64,000 nt of DNA. It comes from Clostridium_AW sp040797845. GTDB taxonomy: Bacteria > Bacillota > Clostridia > Clostridiales > Clostridiaceae. Shown one piece after another: positions 52,916-62,666 of the stretch. The notes beneath the pieces are model-generated. The model did no database searches and was not told where the DNA came from. It saw nothing but the letters and a program-made list of their open reading frames with translations. Positions within the stretch are counted from its first letter, which is position 1. Every line of letters begins with the position of its first letter. The stretch is from NCBI GenBank assembly GCA_040797845.1, contig JBFNFA010000002.1, positions 186,001-250,000 on the forward strand, read 5' to 3'. Made by a program: the position numbers and the translations under genes.

Positions 52916-53059
52916 ATTCTATCCCCTCACCTTTTTAGCCCTCTTAAATATTCATAATATTTCGAGACCTATTATTAATATTCTACATAAATTTCAGTTA
53001 TCATTCAAAAACTCAGCAACAATCGAGTAGGTTTCGTTTTGTTATGCAAATTCGTCCGA

Positions 53060-53145
53060 TTTAAGTAAGCCTTATATGTGGTTGGTGCTATCAACCTCCA
53101 TAGTGGACTTTCACCACCAAGCTGTCCCCCATGCCGGGCGCACAC
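53060..53145 (-). mobile_element. 5' remnant of a group II intron (class C-like)
   Basis: On the minus strand, starting at 53145: GTGTGCGCCCGGCATGGGGG, then GGTGGTGAAAGTCCAC and GGAGGTTGATAGCACC. This is the conserved 5' end of group II introns (GUGYGCCCGGCAUGGG and GGUGAAAGUCC), closest by memory to class C introns. No reverse transcriptase or domain V follows, so only the 5' part of domain I remains. It begins immediately after the T-run of the enzyme I terminator, the known preferred insertion site of class C introns. Confidence 0.7.
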
Positions 53146-53202
53146 AAAAAAATCAAAAGGTGGTATCACACCTAGAAATATTTCTATTGTGGGATACCAC
53201 CT
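53145..53202 (-). terminator. Intrinsic terminator of the enzyme I gene
   Basis: Stem AGGTGGTATC/GATACCACCT with an inner TAGAAA/TTTCTA hairpin, followed on the minus strand by TTTTGATTTTTTTG. It ends the amino-sugar PTS operon. Confidence 0.9.
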
Positions 53203-53235
53203 CTATTCTTAGAAGAGAAGATAAACTTATTTTCA

Positions 53236-54954
53236 TTATTCAATTTTTTCATAACAATTCATTGTATCTTCCAATAGCTTATTAATGGTCTCAGAATCCT
53301 CTAATTTAAGAATTTTATTGCTAATTTCCTTTGCCTTTGTAGTGGAAAACTTCTTCATGTGTCTTCTTAGTTTTAAAACTAAAGCTGGACTTACACTAAA
53401 CTCATCAAGACCCATTCCCATAAATACAGGAAGAAGTTTTATATCACTGGCTGCTTCACCACAAATACCCACTGTTATACCTTCTTTATGTCCATTTTTT
53501 ATTACAGTGCTAATAAGTCTAAGTATTGCTGGATGGTATGGAGTATATAATTTTGATACACTTTCATTTAATCTGTCTACAGCAATAGTATATTGTATAA
53601 GGTCATTAGTGCCTATGCTAAAAAAATCTACTTCTTTTGCAAGAATATCAGAAATAATAGCAGCTGAAGGTATTTCAATCATTATACCTATTTTTATATG
53701 TTCGTCATAAGCTACTTCATTAGCTTTTAATTCACTTTTACATTCTTCAAGAAGTTTCTTTATCTCTCTAACTTCTTGAACACTAGATATCATAGGAAAC
53801 ATTACTCTTACATTTCCAAAAGCACTTGATCTTAAGATTGCTCTTAATTGAACTTTAAATAATTCTTTTTCTTTTAAACAATATCTTGAAGCTCTAAAAC
53901 CAAGGAAAGGATTTTCTTCCTTTTCAATGTTTAAATAAGGAAGTTTTTTATCTCCTCCTACATCTAAAGTTCTAATTATTACAGGTTTCTCATTCATACC
54001 CTGTACCACTTTTTTATAGCAATTTAATTGTTCTTCTTCACTAGGTGCTTCTTTCCTTCCCATATATATAAATTCACTTCTAAAAAGTCCTATTCCTTCA
54101 CCATCATTCTCTATTACTTGATGCAATTCTTCTGGTGCACCAATATTACACACTATTTCATAAGTTTTACCATCTTTTGAAATAGATTTCATACCCAATA
54201 CATATTTATTAAGTTCTTTTTCTTTTTCTAAATAGTTCTTCTTCTCATTAAATTGGTTTATTATAAGATTATCTGGGTTAATAAAAAATTCACCTGTGCC
54301 CCCATCCATAGCTACTAAAGATTTTTCATTAAATAAATCTAATATTTTACCAGCACCTACAATAGCTGGAATCCCCAAGTTTTTAGCCATAATAGCAACA
54401 TGAGATGTTGGACCTCCTGCTTCTGTTATAAAACCAAGCACCTTGTTTTTAGGTAGCTGGGCTGTCTCAGATGGTGTTAAATCATGAGCTATTAATATAA
54501 AAGCTTCATTTAACTTATTGTAATCAACAGTGCCAAAATTTAGTAAATTATTTATTATTCTATTTGAAACATCTATAAGATCAATGCTTCTTTCACGCAT
54601 ATAACTATTGTCTAAAGAATTAAACATGTCCACATAAAAATCTGTGGCCTCTTTAACCGCCCATTCAACATTGAACTTAAGTTCTTTAACTTTACTTTCA
54701 ATAAGAGTAATAAACTCCTCATCTCTTAACATGTGAACATGAGCTTCAAAAACTTTTCCTTCTTCCTTTCCCAATTTATCTTCTGTAAATACAATAAGAT
54801 CTCTTACTTGGCTAATTGATGTATCTAATGCTTTTCTAAGTCTTATTATCTCCTTATCATAATCTTCAATTTTATATTTTTTAACTTCAATTTTATTCCC
54901 CTTAACTAATATGTTACCAACAGCAATGCCTGTAGATGCGCCTATTCCTTTCAT
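53236..54954 (-). CDS. ptsI: PTS phosphoenolpyruvate-protein phosphotransferase (enzyme I)
   Basis: A 572-residue enzyme I of full length. Phospho-His motif in EAGGPTSHVAIMAKNLGIPA (about residue 190), N-terminal HPr-binding region, and C-terminal PEP-binding barrel with RTLDVGGDKKLPYL, FRSEFIYMGR, GTNDLIQYTIAVDRLNE and GICGEAASD. It uses PEP to phosphorylate HPr. Here it is the last gene of a sugar-specific operon rather than next to a general ptsH, while HPr is the first gene; both may serve this PTS specifically. Confidence 0.95.
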   Translation of the reverse strand: MKGIGASTGIAVGNILVKGNKIEVKKYKIEDYDKEIIRLRKALDTSISQVRDLIVFTEDKLGKEEGKVFEAHVHMLRDEEFITLIESKVKELKFNVEWAVKEATDFYVDMFNSLDNSYMRERSIDLIDVSNRIINNLLNFGTVDYNKLNEAFILIAHDLTPSETAQLPKNKVLGFITEAGGPTSHVAIMAKNLGIPAIVGAGKILDLFNEKSLVAMDGGTGEFFINPDNLIINQFNEKKNYLEKEKELNKYVLGMKSISKDGKTYEIVCNIGAPEELHQVIENDGEGIGLFRSEFIYMGRKEAPSEEEQLNCYKKVVQGMNEKPVIIRTLDVGGDKKLPYLNIEKEENPFLGFRASRYCLKEKELFKVQLRAILRSSAFGNVRVMFPMISSVQEVREIKKLLEECKSELKANEVAYDEHIKIGIMIEIPSAAIISDILAKEVDFFSIGTNDLIQYTIAVDRLNESVSKLYTPYHPAILRLISTVIKNGHKEGITVGICGEAASDIKLLPVFMGMGLDEFSVSPALVLKLRRHMKKFSTTKAKEISNKILKLEDSETINKLLEDTMNCYEKIE

Positions 54955-55011
54955 ACAACGACCTCCCTCAGCACCTCTTCATAGTTTTAATTGCAAGCTT
55001 TTAGAAAATAA

Positions 55012-55740
55012 CTATCTTAAACAACTACCTGCCTTTTCATCTACAATTATAGTTACATCTGGATGTAATTGTAGTATTGATGCAGGTACCTGCGGAATTA
55101 TATCACCATAAATAACTCTATATAATATTTCTGCTTTTTCCTCACCATTAGCAAGCAAAAGAATTTTCTTAGAACTCATAATAGTTTTTATTCCCATACT
55201 TATTGCTTGTCTTGGTACATCTTCAATACTATTAAAAAACCTTGAATTGGCCTTAATTGTATCCTCATCTAAATTTACTAAAAACGTTTTTGATTCAAAT
55301 TTAAAGCTTGGCTCATTAAAACCAATATGTCCGTTTCTTCCTATTCCAAGTAACTGTATATCTATGCCGCCAGATTTTTTAATTTCTTTCTCATAATCTT
55401 CACATTCTTTTTGAATATCTTTCGCTAATCCATTTGGAATATGGATATTTTCCTCTCTTATATCTATATGACTAAAGAATTTAGTTTTCATAAAATTACA
55501 ATAACTATTTATATCATTAGATTCCAATTCACAATATTCATCTAAATTAAAAGTAATTACATTTGAAAAGCTTATAACTCCTTCATTATATAAACGAATT
55601 AATTCTTCATAAGTACCTATAGGTGTAGACCCTGTTGCAAGACCTAAAACACTTTTAGGTTTTAATATAAGTTGACTGGCTAATATACTTGAAGCCTTTC
55701 TACTTAGCTCTTTATAATCTTTCACTTTGATAATTTCCAT
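55012..55740 (-). CDS. nagB: Glucosamine-6-phosphate deaminase
   Basis: A 242-residue enzyme that converts glucosamine-6-phosphate to fructose-6-phosphate and ammonia. Motifs: GLATGSTPIGTYEELIRL (phosphate loop), NLDEYCEL, and the signature LLGIGRNGHIGFNEPS with catalytic His. It lacks the C-terminal allosteric extension of the enterobacterial enzyme, as is usual for Firmicutes. It lies 3 bases after nagA. Confidence 0.95.
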   Translation of the reverse strand: MEIIKVKDYKELSRKASSILASQLILKPKSVLGLATGSTPIGTYEELIRLYNEGVISFSNVITFNLDEYCELESNDINSYCNFMKTKFFSHIDIREENIHIPNGLAKDIQKECEDYEKEIKKSGGIDIQLLGIGRNGHIGFNEPSFKFESKTFLVNLDEDTIKANSRFFNSIEDVPRQAISMGIKTIMSSKKILLLANGEEKAEILYRVIYGDIIPQVPASILQLHPDVTIIVDEKAGSCLR

Positions 55741-55743
55741 AAT

Positions 55744-56892
55744 TTAAAATTCCTTTCTAAAGCATAGGCTTCCTTCTACAATTGTATATAAAATATCTAT
55801 ATTTTCATTAAATACTGTAAAGTCAGCATACTTCCCTACTTCTATGCTTCCCCTCATATTATCTATACCAATGGCAGTGGCAGGATTTATTGTAACCATC
55901 TTAATTATTTTTTCAAGTTCCAATTCTGTGTTGATTCTCATGTTCTTTACTGCCCTATCTAAAGTTAGAAGACTTCCAGCCAATGTACCATCTTCAAGAA
56001 TTGCTCTATCGTTAGACACATATACCTTTTGTCCCCCTAAATCATAACTACCAGACTTCATGCAAGCTGCTCTCATAGCGTCACTTATTAAAATTATCCT
56101 ATCATCTCCTTTTATTTTCTCTAAAATAGTAAATAATGCAGAATGTACATGAATTGTGTCCGCAATAAGTTCGCAGTAAATATCACTGTTTAAAATTGCT
56201 CCAACTGTGCCAGGATTTCTATGATGAAGTGGAGTCATAGCATTAAAACAATGAGTTGCACTTTTTATGCCATCTTTTATAGCACTCATAGCTTCTTCAT
56301 AAGTAGAGTTTGTATGTCCTATTGATAATAATATATTTTTATTTCTATTCATGGATTTAATAAAAGTGTGATTTTCATCCATTTCAGGAGCAATAGTAAT
56401 TACCTTAATTATGTCAACATAAGATTTTATAGTCTCCGTTGCTGGTGTTAAAATATATTTTTCATTTTGTGCTCCTTTATATTTTGGATTAATAAAAGGA
56501 CCTTCTAAATGAGCTCCAAGAATTTTAGAACCATGGAAATTCTTGTTCATAGAAATTTTTATTATATCTAAAGCTTTGTGAATATCTTCCATTGGCATTG
56601 TCATAGTTGTAGGAAGGAATGCTGTAACTCCTTGACTACAAAGACTTTTACTAATAGTCTCCACATTTTCAATATTACCATCCATAACATCAGAACCTTT
56701 AGATCCATGAACATGTATATCTATAAATCCAGGGGATATATAATTTCCTTCCACATCGATAGTTTCTATATCTTCATTCAAATATTTATCTTCTACAATT
56801 TTAATTATTTTTTCATCATATATAATTGATTTTCCCTGTAAAATTTTATCTTTTAAAATTATCTTACCATTTTTGATACATTTTACGGTCAT
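55744..56892 (-). CDS. nagA: N-acetylglucosamine-6-phosphate deacetylase
   Basis: A 382-residue amidohydrolase. Metal and substrate motifs: DIHVHGSKGSDVMDG (about 59-73), HLEGPFINPKYKGAQN, SIGHTNSTYEEAM, THCFNAMTPLHHR and ILISDAMRAACM (catalytic Asp). It removes the acetyl group from GlcNAc-6-phosphate, feeding NagB. Precedes nagB by 3 bases in the operon. Confidence 0.95.
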   Translation of the reverse strand: MTVKCIKNGKIILKDKILQGKSIIYDEKIIKIVEDKYLNEDIETIDVEGNYISPGFIDIHVHGSKGSDVMDGNIENVETISKSLCSQGVTAFLPTTMTMPMEDIHKALDIIKISMNKNFHGSKILGAHLEGPFINPKYKGAQNEKYILTPATETIKSYVDIIKVITIAPEMDENHTFIKSMNRNKNILLSIGHTNSTYEEAMSAIKDGIKSATHCFNAMTPLHHRNPGTVGAILNSDIYCELIADTIHVHSALFTILEKIKGDDRIILISDAMRAACMKSGSYDLGGQKVYVSNDRAILEDGTLAGSLLTLDRAVKNMRINTELELEKIIKMVTINPATAIGIDNMRGSIEVGKYADFTVFNENIDILYTIVEGSLCFRKEF

Positions 56893-56912
56893 ATCTTTAC
56901 CTACCTTTAAAT

Positions 56913-57995
56913 CTATAATTTGAACTTAAATTTTTGCCATGGTCTAATATAATCTAATAAATAAATTTCATCCTCATTAATTCTACCTACCACATTGGTT
57001 TTGCCGCTATTTTCCATATCTTTTAATGCTATTTGAAGTTCTCCGCTATATCTTTCATAAAGAGAGCTTTCAATCAATACATCTCCTCTCTTTATGGGCT
57101 TTGCATTGAATAGCTCAAATTTATGGTCTTTATATTTTACACGGCTTCCCGTTGATCTGATCATATATTCAGATATATCTCCTCTATTAAAATGACTTTC
57201 TTTTAAAACTATCCTTTTCTCTATTTCTGATAAATCTTCTAATAGTTTAACTTTAAATTCTATAATATCTTTATTTAGCACACTAAGTGCATAAAGTTCT
57301 TCTTCTGATGCAAAACAATTTGCTATTATAACATCATCAATCAAACCTGTATTAAATAAATCCTTTGCTTGAACATCAATAGATACAAATCTATGTTCTT
57401 CCAAAGTACAGAGTCCATGGTATGTTGGCCATGGTCCAAAAGTTCCGCTGGATGAACTAACAAAAGCAGCAGTTCTTATACCCTTTTCTTTAAACTCTCT
57501 TGACGTATTTAAGAAATGTTCTCTTGACAGCCCTGTATATCTATGTGGATAAAAATTATGACATCCTATTATGTTATCTTTATTAGGACAGTAACTTAAA
57601 ATATTATCAAGATATTTTGTTCCATTACTCATATTTATTTCAATTTTGAGACCATAAGGATTTACACTCATTATACTTTCTTCCATTCCTGAGAATCCCA
57701 AATCTAATCTTATTCCACTTAAATTTAGTTTAGAGAAAAATTGAAGATCTTTATAACTTAGGTTTAGCTTTTTAAAAATTGAAGGCTCTACATCTGCAAT
57801 AACTTCCATTCCCAGTTCTTTTGCAGTATTAGTTATTTCTTTAAATTGATTTAGACTATTATCTATATTTTCTCCTAGGGATATAAGACAAGTAAATACT
57901 CTAGTAAATCCATATTTTGCAGCCATTTTTAAATATTCCTTATATTTTTTTATTTCCCCTTGTGGAGGATATACTGATACTCCTAACTTACCCAT
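56913..57995 (-). CDS. DUF871 / MupG family protein (6-phospho-N-acetylmuramidase-like)
   Basis: A 360-residue cytoplasmic protein with a TIM-barrel N-terminal two-thirds and a smaller C-terminal beta domain. Conserved sequence: LGVSVYPPQGEIKKYKEYLK, ISLGENIDNSLNQFKE, NFYPHRYTGLSREHFLN and SSSGTFGPWPTYHGL-CTLEEHR. This is the MupG/DUF871 family, one member of which cleaves MurNAc-6-phosphate-GlcNAc. Its place among GlcNAc enzymes supports hydrolysis of an imported phosphorylated amino-sugar disaccharide. Confidence 0.82.
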   Translation of the reverse strand: MGKLGVSVYPPQGEIKKYKEYLKMAAKYGFTRVFTCLISLGENIDNSLNQFKEITNTAKELGMEVIADVEPSIFKKLNLSYKDLQFFSKLNLSGIRLDLGFSGMEESIMSVNPYGLKIEINMSNGTKYLDNILSYCPNKDNIIGCHNFYPHRYTGLSREHFLNTSREFKEKGIRTAAFVSSSSGTFGPWPTYHGLCTLEEHRFVSIDVQAKDLFNTGLIDDVIIANCFASEEELYALSVLNKDIIEFKVKLLEDLSEIEKRIVLKESHFNRGDISEYMIRSTGSRVKYKDHKFELFNAKPIKRGDVLIESSLYERYSGELQIALKDMENSGKTNVVGRINEDEIYLLDYIRPWQKFKFKL

Positions 57996-58023
57996 TTAAC
58001 TCCCTCCATTTTTACTTTAAAAT

Positions 58024-58332
58024 TTAGTTATTATTTAAGATTTTTTTATACATATCTATAAACTCTATTGCTAAATCTTTTATTGTTATGGCATTCATTA
58101 AATGATCCTGCGCATGAATCATAAGCAATGTAATCTTAACTTTTTCATCTCTTGCCTCCGATTGAATAAGCTTTGTTTGTTCTTTGTGTGCTTCTTCTAG
58201 ACTTTTATCTGCTAATTCAATACATCTTTCAGCTTCTTTAAAATCACCTGCTTTTGCATGAACTATAGACTCCATAGAAAGACTTCTAGCTTCTCCGCTA
58301 TAAGATATTATTTTAAATATTATATTCTCCAT
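58024..58332 (-). CDS. PTS lactose/cellobiose-type enzyme IIA
   Basis: A 102-residue IIA protein. ATG 58332 is chosen (GGGAGG nine bases upstream). The lac/cel IIA active-site region is MIHAQDHLMNA (His73 the likely phospho-acceptor). The all-helical pattern with MENIIFKIISYSGEARSLSM is typical. It transfers phosphate from HPr to IIB. Placed 13 bases after the GH4 gene stop. Confidence 0.92.
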   Translation of the reverse strand: MENIIFKIISYSGEARSLSMESIVHAKAGDFKEAERCIELADKSLEEAHKEQTKLIQSEARDEKVKITLLMIHAQDHLMNAITIKDLAIEFIDMYKKILNNN

Positions 58333-58345
58333 TTTTAATTCCTCC

Positions 58346-59653
58346 CTACTTAAATTGAGGTAAATATTCCTTATTTTCATCTAATATATCTTTTAGTAAT
58401 TTTTTAGTAATATTTATTGAACCGCCTAGTGGATTATTTATTAATGCTAAAAAAGCTTGATTATAATCTCCATTTACTGCAGCTTCTATTGTAAGAATTT
58501 CGTAGAGCTTTATCTGTTGCATAAGACCCTTTATAGAATTTGGCAAAGTCCCTGATGATATAGGTACCGCTCCAGTTTTATTTACCATGGCATTTGTTTC
58601 TATAACAGAACTATATGGTAAATCTAATATAGCTCCATTGTTTTTTACATTTACAGTATGAATTTCATTTTTATCATTGTATATAGCACTCATAAGAGAA
58701 ATTGCTGCTTCTGAATAATATGCACCTCCTCTTTTATCTAGCTCTGATGGTTTTTCATCAAGGTTCTCGTCATCATATATTTTAAATAATTTATTTTCTA
58801 TCTCCATTACTTGTTTTGCTCTTGTACCATGTCCATTTTTTATCTCTTCTAATTCTTCCTTTAAAACATCATTTTTCATATAAAAATATCTATGATAAGG
58901 ACAAGGAATCATATTTAAAGATTTTAAAAATTCTTCATCCCATTTTAAATCAGGAATATTATTCATATTTATAGAAGCACCATTAGAAAGCCTTTCAATT
59001 ATCTCTCTTGTTATATCTTTGCCATCAAGATAAACAGATTTTCCATAGACCATATGATTAAGTCCTAAAAAATCTATTCTTATTCTATTTACTTCTACAC
59101 CAAGTAATGTTCCAATATTATTTTTCATTGTTATTGGAACATTACATACTCCAATAGCTTTAACTTTTGTATAATTTAAAACAGTTTCAGTAATAATTCC
59201 TGCTGGATTTGTGAAATTAATTAAGAATGCATCTGGAGCTAATTCATTAATATCCTTACATATATCAAGTATCACTGGTATTGTTCTAAGTGCTTTAATA
59301 AATCCTCCTACTCCAGTAGTTTCTTGACCAATGAGATTATACTTTAATGGTATTGTCTCATCCTTTAACCTTGCTTTTAGTCCTCCTACCCTAAATTGAG
59401 TAACAACAAAATCTGCATCTTTTATAGCTTCTCTTCTATTTAAAGTTGAAGTTATTTTTGTTTTGATATTATGTTTATTTAACATTCTTAAAGAAAGTTT
59501 GCTAATTATATGAAGTTTCCATTTTCCCTCTTGTATATCTACTAATGCTATTTCTCTTACAGGGAATTCCTCAATTCTTTGTATTATTCCATGAATAAGT
59601 TCCGGAGTATAACTACTACCTCCACCAATTACAGCAATTTTAATACCTTCCAT
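58346..59653 (-). CDS. GH4 family 6-phospho-beta-glucosidase-type enzyme
   Basis: A 435-residue NAD- and metal-dependent glycosidase. NAD motif AVIGGGSSYTPELIHGI; metal Cys in GVCNVPI and His in LGLNHMVYG; catalytic region RGGAYYSEAAISLM. GH4 enzymes of this subgroup cleave phosphorylated beta-disaccharides such as chitobiose-6-phosphate or cellobiose-6-phosphate through an oxidised intermediate. Surrounded by IIA and IIC genes, it acts on the sugar phosphate imported by this PTS. Confidence 0.92.
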   Translation of the reverse strand: MEGIKIAVIGGGSSYTPELIHGIIQRIEEFPVREIALVDIQEGKWKLHIISKLSLRMLNKHNIKTKITSTLNRREAIKDADFVVTQFRVGGLKARLKDETIPLKYNLIGQETTGVGGFIKALRTIPVILDICKDINELAPDAFLINFTNPAGIITETVLNYTKVKAIGVCNVPITMKNNIGTLLGVEVNRIRIDFLGLNHMVYGKSVYLDGKDITREIIERLSNGASINMNNIPDLKWDEEFLKSLNMIPCPYHRYFYMKNDVLKEELEEIKNGHGTRAKQVMEIENKLFKIYDDENLDEKPSELDKRGGAYYSEAAISLMSAIYNDKNEIHTVNVKNNGAILDLPYSSVIETNAMVNKTGAVPISSGTLPNSIKGLMQQIKLYEILTIEAAVNGDYNQAFLALINNPLGGSINITKKLLKDILDENKEYLPQFK

Positions 59654-59720
59654 GTTTCCCCCTCCAATTGTATAATTGTATAATACTTTTCCTTTAAATG
59701 GGAAAGTAGTTTTTTTGAAT

Positions 59721-59762
59721 TATGCATGGAATTTACAATGAATATTGTAGATTCCATGCATA
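59721..59762 (-). promoter_or_regulatory. Intercistronic hairpin between IIC and GH4 genes
   Basis: A 19-bp-arm inverted repeat with one mismatch (TATGCATGGAAT and ATTCCATGCATA ends). On the minus strand it is followed by an A-run, not a T-run, so it probably protects or processes the upstream mRNA. Confidence 0.5.
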
Positions 59763-59772
59763 GTTTTAAACC

Positions 59773-61074
59773 TTAACCTTTTATACTATTATCTGTTTCT
59801 TTCACAATAGTTTCAGATTTTTTATCATCAATTCTTTCTGCTAAAACAATGAAAGGAATATATATAATCACACCGATAACAAGATTTACTATTTGCAATA
59901 TGGAACCCCTAATTGACCCGGTTGCAATCCATCCACTAATTAAAGGTGGTGTTGTCCATGGTACCATAGCAATAGTATGAGGAACTAGACCTGTGGCAAT
60001 AGCAATATAGCTTATTATTGTTAATAGCACTGGTGTTAAAATAAATGGTATTATAAATGCTGGATTTAATACAATAGGCATACCGTATATCATAGATTCA
60101 TTTATATTAAACAATCCTGGTCCTAATGAAAGATTAGCCATATTTCTATGATGCTTACGCTTTGAAGCTATATAAATAGCAATTATCAAACAAATTGTTG
60201 CACCTGACCCTCCCATATATACAAAAGCATCGAAGAATGGTTTTGTAACGATATTTGGTATAGCTTCTCCAGCTACAGCAGCTGCCATATTCTTCTCAAG
60301 TGCTGGAAGATAAACTGCTTGCATAACTGGTTCTAATATATTTGAACCATGTAATCCAAAGAACCAGAACAAGTGATTTAAAAGTGCAATTAATATTGCT
60401 GACCAAAGTGTATTTGCTACAGCTTCTAAAGGTGCTTGTAGTGCATCATAAATCAATTTATGAATATCATCTACTCCAATTACAGCAAATAAAATTTTAA
60501 TTACTGAAAATATAGCTATTGTTATCATAACCGGTAATAATGATGCAAAGGATTTAGAAACTGCTGGTGGAACATTATCTGGCATTTTAATAATAAGTGA
60601 TTTAGTTCTTCTTAGCCTTACAAATATTTCTGTAGAGATAATTGCTACAATTATTGCTAAGAATAATCCTACTCCTCCAGCTGCACTATAAGGTATTCCA
60701 GAACCATCTGCTGTAGGTTTTGTTATAGCTAATAATGCTGCAAAAGCTACAACACCTGCTGTAAGTCCATCAGATTCATAGGACTTTGCAAGATTATAAG
60801 CTATAGTAAATACCACAAGAAAAGACATTATAGCAAAAGATCCTGACCAAATATTTCCTCCAAAATTTTTCCACGACTCACCAAACACATTAGTCATAAA
60901 ATTTTGGTATGCTGGTATTGGTAATGCATTGATTAATGTAGCTAATGAACCCGCTATAATTAGCGGCATTAAAGTTACGAATCCATCTCTTATGGCTACA
61001 AGATGTCTTTGAGCACCTATTCTCCCTGCTACAGGGACAAAATGTTCTTCCATAAAACTAATAAATTTTTTCAT
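59773..61074 (-). CDS. PTS cellobiose/chitobiose-type enzyme IIC
   Basis: A 433-residue membrane channel with about ten helices. Typical EIIC-cel/chb sequence: RIGAQRHLVAIRDGFVTLMP, LFWFFGLHGSNILEPVM (sugar site) and LGPGLFNINESMIYGMPIVL (conserved NxEP-like loop as NESM). It carries the sugar through the membrane with IIB phosphorylating it. Surrounded by IIB (upstream) and GH4 and IIA (downstream). Confidence 0.92.
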   Translation of the reverse strand: MKKFISFMEEHFVPVAGRIGAQRHLVAIRDGFVTLMPLIIAGSLATLINALPIPAYQNFMTNVFGESWKNFGGNIWSGSFAIMSFLVVFTIAYNLAKSYESDGLTAGVVAFAALLAITKPTADGSGIPYSAAGGVGLFLAIIVAIISTEIFVRLRRTKSLIIKMPDNVPPAVSKSFASLLPVMITIAIFSVIKILFAVIGVDDIHKLIYDALQAPLEAVANTLWSAILIALLNHLFWFFGLHGSNILEPVMQAVYLPALEKNMAAAVAGEAIPNIVTKPFFDAFVYMGGSGATICLIIAIYIASKRKHHRNMANLSLGPGLFNINESMIYGMPIVLNPAFIIPFILTPVLLTIISYIAIATGLVPHTIAMVPWTTPPLISGWIATGSIRGSILQIVNLVIGVIIYIPFIVLAERIDDKKSETIVKETDNSIKG

Positions 61075-61110
61075 TTTTTACCCCCCCAATATTCATAAAA
61101 TAAATTTTAT

Positions 61111-61413
61111 TTACTTAATCATATCGACAGCTTGCTTTAACACTTCCTCCCCATTCATAGTTCCATATAAAATACTATCAATGACTTTTACTGGTATTCC
61201 TTTTGGTACCATTAATTTCTCCATCTTTTTAAGCAAATATCTAACTTGAGGACCAAGTAAAACCACATCTACATCTTCATGATTTTTCACATCTGCTTCT
61301 CCTACTGCAAATATTTCAACTTTTAAGTTTTCTTTAGTTGCAGCATCCTCCATCTTTTTTACTAGTAAACTAGTAGACATTCCTGCACAGCAAACCAACA
61401 TTATTTTTTTCAT
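61111..61413 (-). CDS. PTS cellobiose-type enzyme IIB
   Basis: A 100-residue cytoplasmic IIB. The phosphocysteine loop is MLVCCAGMSTSLLVKKM, with Cys8 the likely acceptor, at the N-terminus as in the lac/cel family. Followed by IIC after 36 bases. Confidence 0.93.
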   Translation of the reverse strand: MKKIMLVCCAGMSTSLLVKKMEDAATKENLKVEIFAVGEADVKNHEDVDVVLLGPQVRYLLKKMEKLMVPKGIPVKVIDSILYGTMNGEEVLKQAVDMIK

Positions 61414-61428
61414 AATTTCCTCTCCTTC

Positions 61429-62337
61429 TTAATATCCATTACTTTTTAAAGCTAAATTTAATGCACCATGGGCTGAGTCGTCATAAGGAGTATGAATTAT
61501 TATTTTAGGGAATTCATCATTTATCTTTTTCTTTAATAAATTATTCATAAGAGATGATTTTAAAAGTATGCTGCCTCCAAAGCTTAGTTTAAAATTCTGA
61601 ATCTTAATTTTAAATGAAAGAGTTTTAACTATTTTAAATAAATCCTCTACTGCTTTATCTACAATATCTCTAGAAATTTTATCGGAATAATAACTTTCTA
61701 ATACAAGAGGTGCAAGGTCCGCAATATGCTGTTTTTTTGAATTATAAATAAATGGTATAAGTTCTTCATAGTTTGAAATTCCAAGAGTTTTACTTACCTT
61801 TTCCCATAGTATAGTTCCTTCACTTCTTCCATCGTAGCTTTCCATTATCTTCTTTAAAGCGTCTCTTCCAATAGCAAATCCACTTCCATCATCATCAATT
61901 ATATGTCCCCAGCCTCCCACTCTAACAGCATTCCCATGAATATCAATACCATAGGATATGGAGCCAGTACCACTAATTAAAATGGCACCTTTCATGTCAC
62001 CATTTGCCCCAACCAAAGTAGTTATGGAATCATTAAATATTAATAATTTATTTTTATAACCTAATGTCCTAAAAATATTCTTTAAAAGGTTTTCATCCTC
62101 CTCACAATCAACTCCAGCTCCGCCTAAACATATTGCAATAATATTATCTTTATCAATATTGTGTTTATTATAAAAATAAGTAAACATAGAGCTGAATACT
62201 TCTTCTGTTTGCTTTACGCCTACGCTGTGATAATTTGTAGGACCAGATTTAAAACTGTCTATAATTTCATTATTACAGTTTCCTAAAAGACAAATAGTTT
62301 TGGTGCCTCCCCCATCAATTCCAATATAATAACCCAT
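61429..62337 (-). CDS. BadF/BadG-type kinase (N-acetylglucosamine/N-acetylmuramic acid kinase-like)
   Basis: A 302-residue sugar kinase. ATG 62337 is chosen (AAGGAGGATTAT directly upstream). Phosphate motifs IGIDGGGTKTICLLG (start) and ILISGTGSISYGID, with LGGAGVDCEED. This is the N-acetylglucosamine kinase / MurK branch of the actin-like fold. It would phosphorylate the unphosphorylated sugar released when the imported disaccharide phosphate is cut. Confidence 0.85.
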   Translation of the reverse strand: MGYYIGIDGGGTKTICLLGNCNNEIIDSFKSGPTNYHSVGVKQTEEVFSSMFTYFYNKHNIDKDNIIAICLGGAGVDCEEDENLLKNIFRTLGYKNKLLIFNDSITTLVGANGDMKGAILISGTGSISYGIDIHGNAVRVGGWGHIIDDDGSGFAIGRDALKKIMESYDGRSEGTILWEKVSKTLGISNYEELIPFIYNSKKQHIADLAPLVLESYYSDKISRDIVDKAVEDLFKIVKTLSFKIKIQNFKLSFGGSILLKSSLMNNLLKKKINDEFPKIIIHTPYDDSAHGALNLALKSNGY

Positions 62338-62370
62338 ATAATCCTCCTTCTTGTAATGGGACACTAATTA

Positions 62371-62637
62371 TTATTCATTAAGTAAAGTTTTATTGAATAA
62401 TTCTTCTAGTTCATTGAATGCTGCTGCTTCATCTTCCCCATCTATTAAAACAGATATAATGTCTCCTATTGATGCCCCAATACTTAAAACTCCTATTATA
62501 CTTTTTGCATTTGCTGATTTTCCATCTTTCTCAATGGTAATATTAGATTCAAATTGTTGTGTTAAATTAACTAATGTAGCTGCTGGCCGTGCATGAAGCC
62601 CTGATTTACTTTTTATCGTTACATTTAATTTTTTCAT
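62371..62637 (-). CDS. ptsH: HPr phosphocarrier protein
   Basis: An 88-residue HPr. The phospho-His is His15 in KSGLHARPAA and the regulatory Ser is Ser46 in NAKSIIGVLSIG, so it can in principle be phosphorylated by HPr kinase and contribute to CcpA control. First gene of the operon, directly behind a sigma-54 promoter, and separate from ptsI, which is the last gene. Confidence 0.95.
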   Translation of the reverse strand: MKKLNVTIKSKSGLHARPAATLVNLTQQFESNITIEKDGKSANAKSIIGVLSIGASIGDIISVLIDGEDEAAAFNELEELFNKTLLNE

Positions 62638-62666
62638 AGCTTACCTCCTTTACACTAATAATTAAA

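Noticed and set aside
53076..53285. Open frame of 69 codons on the plus strand
   Set aside because: It is formed by the group II intron remnant and the enzyme I terminator and has no ribosome site.
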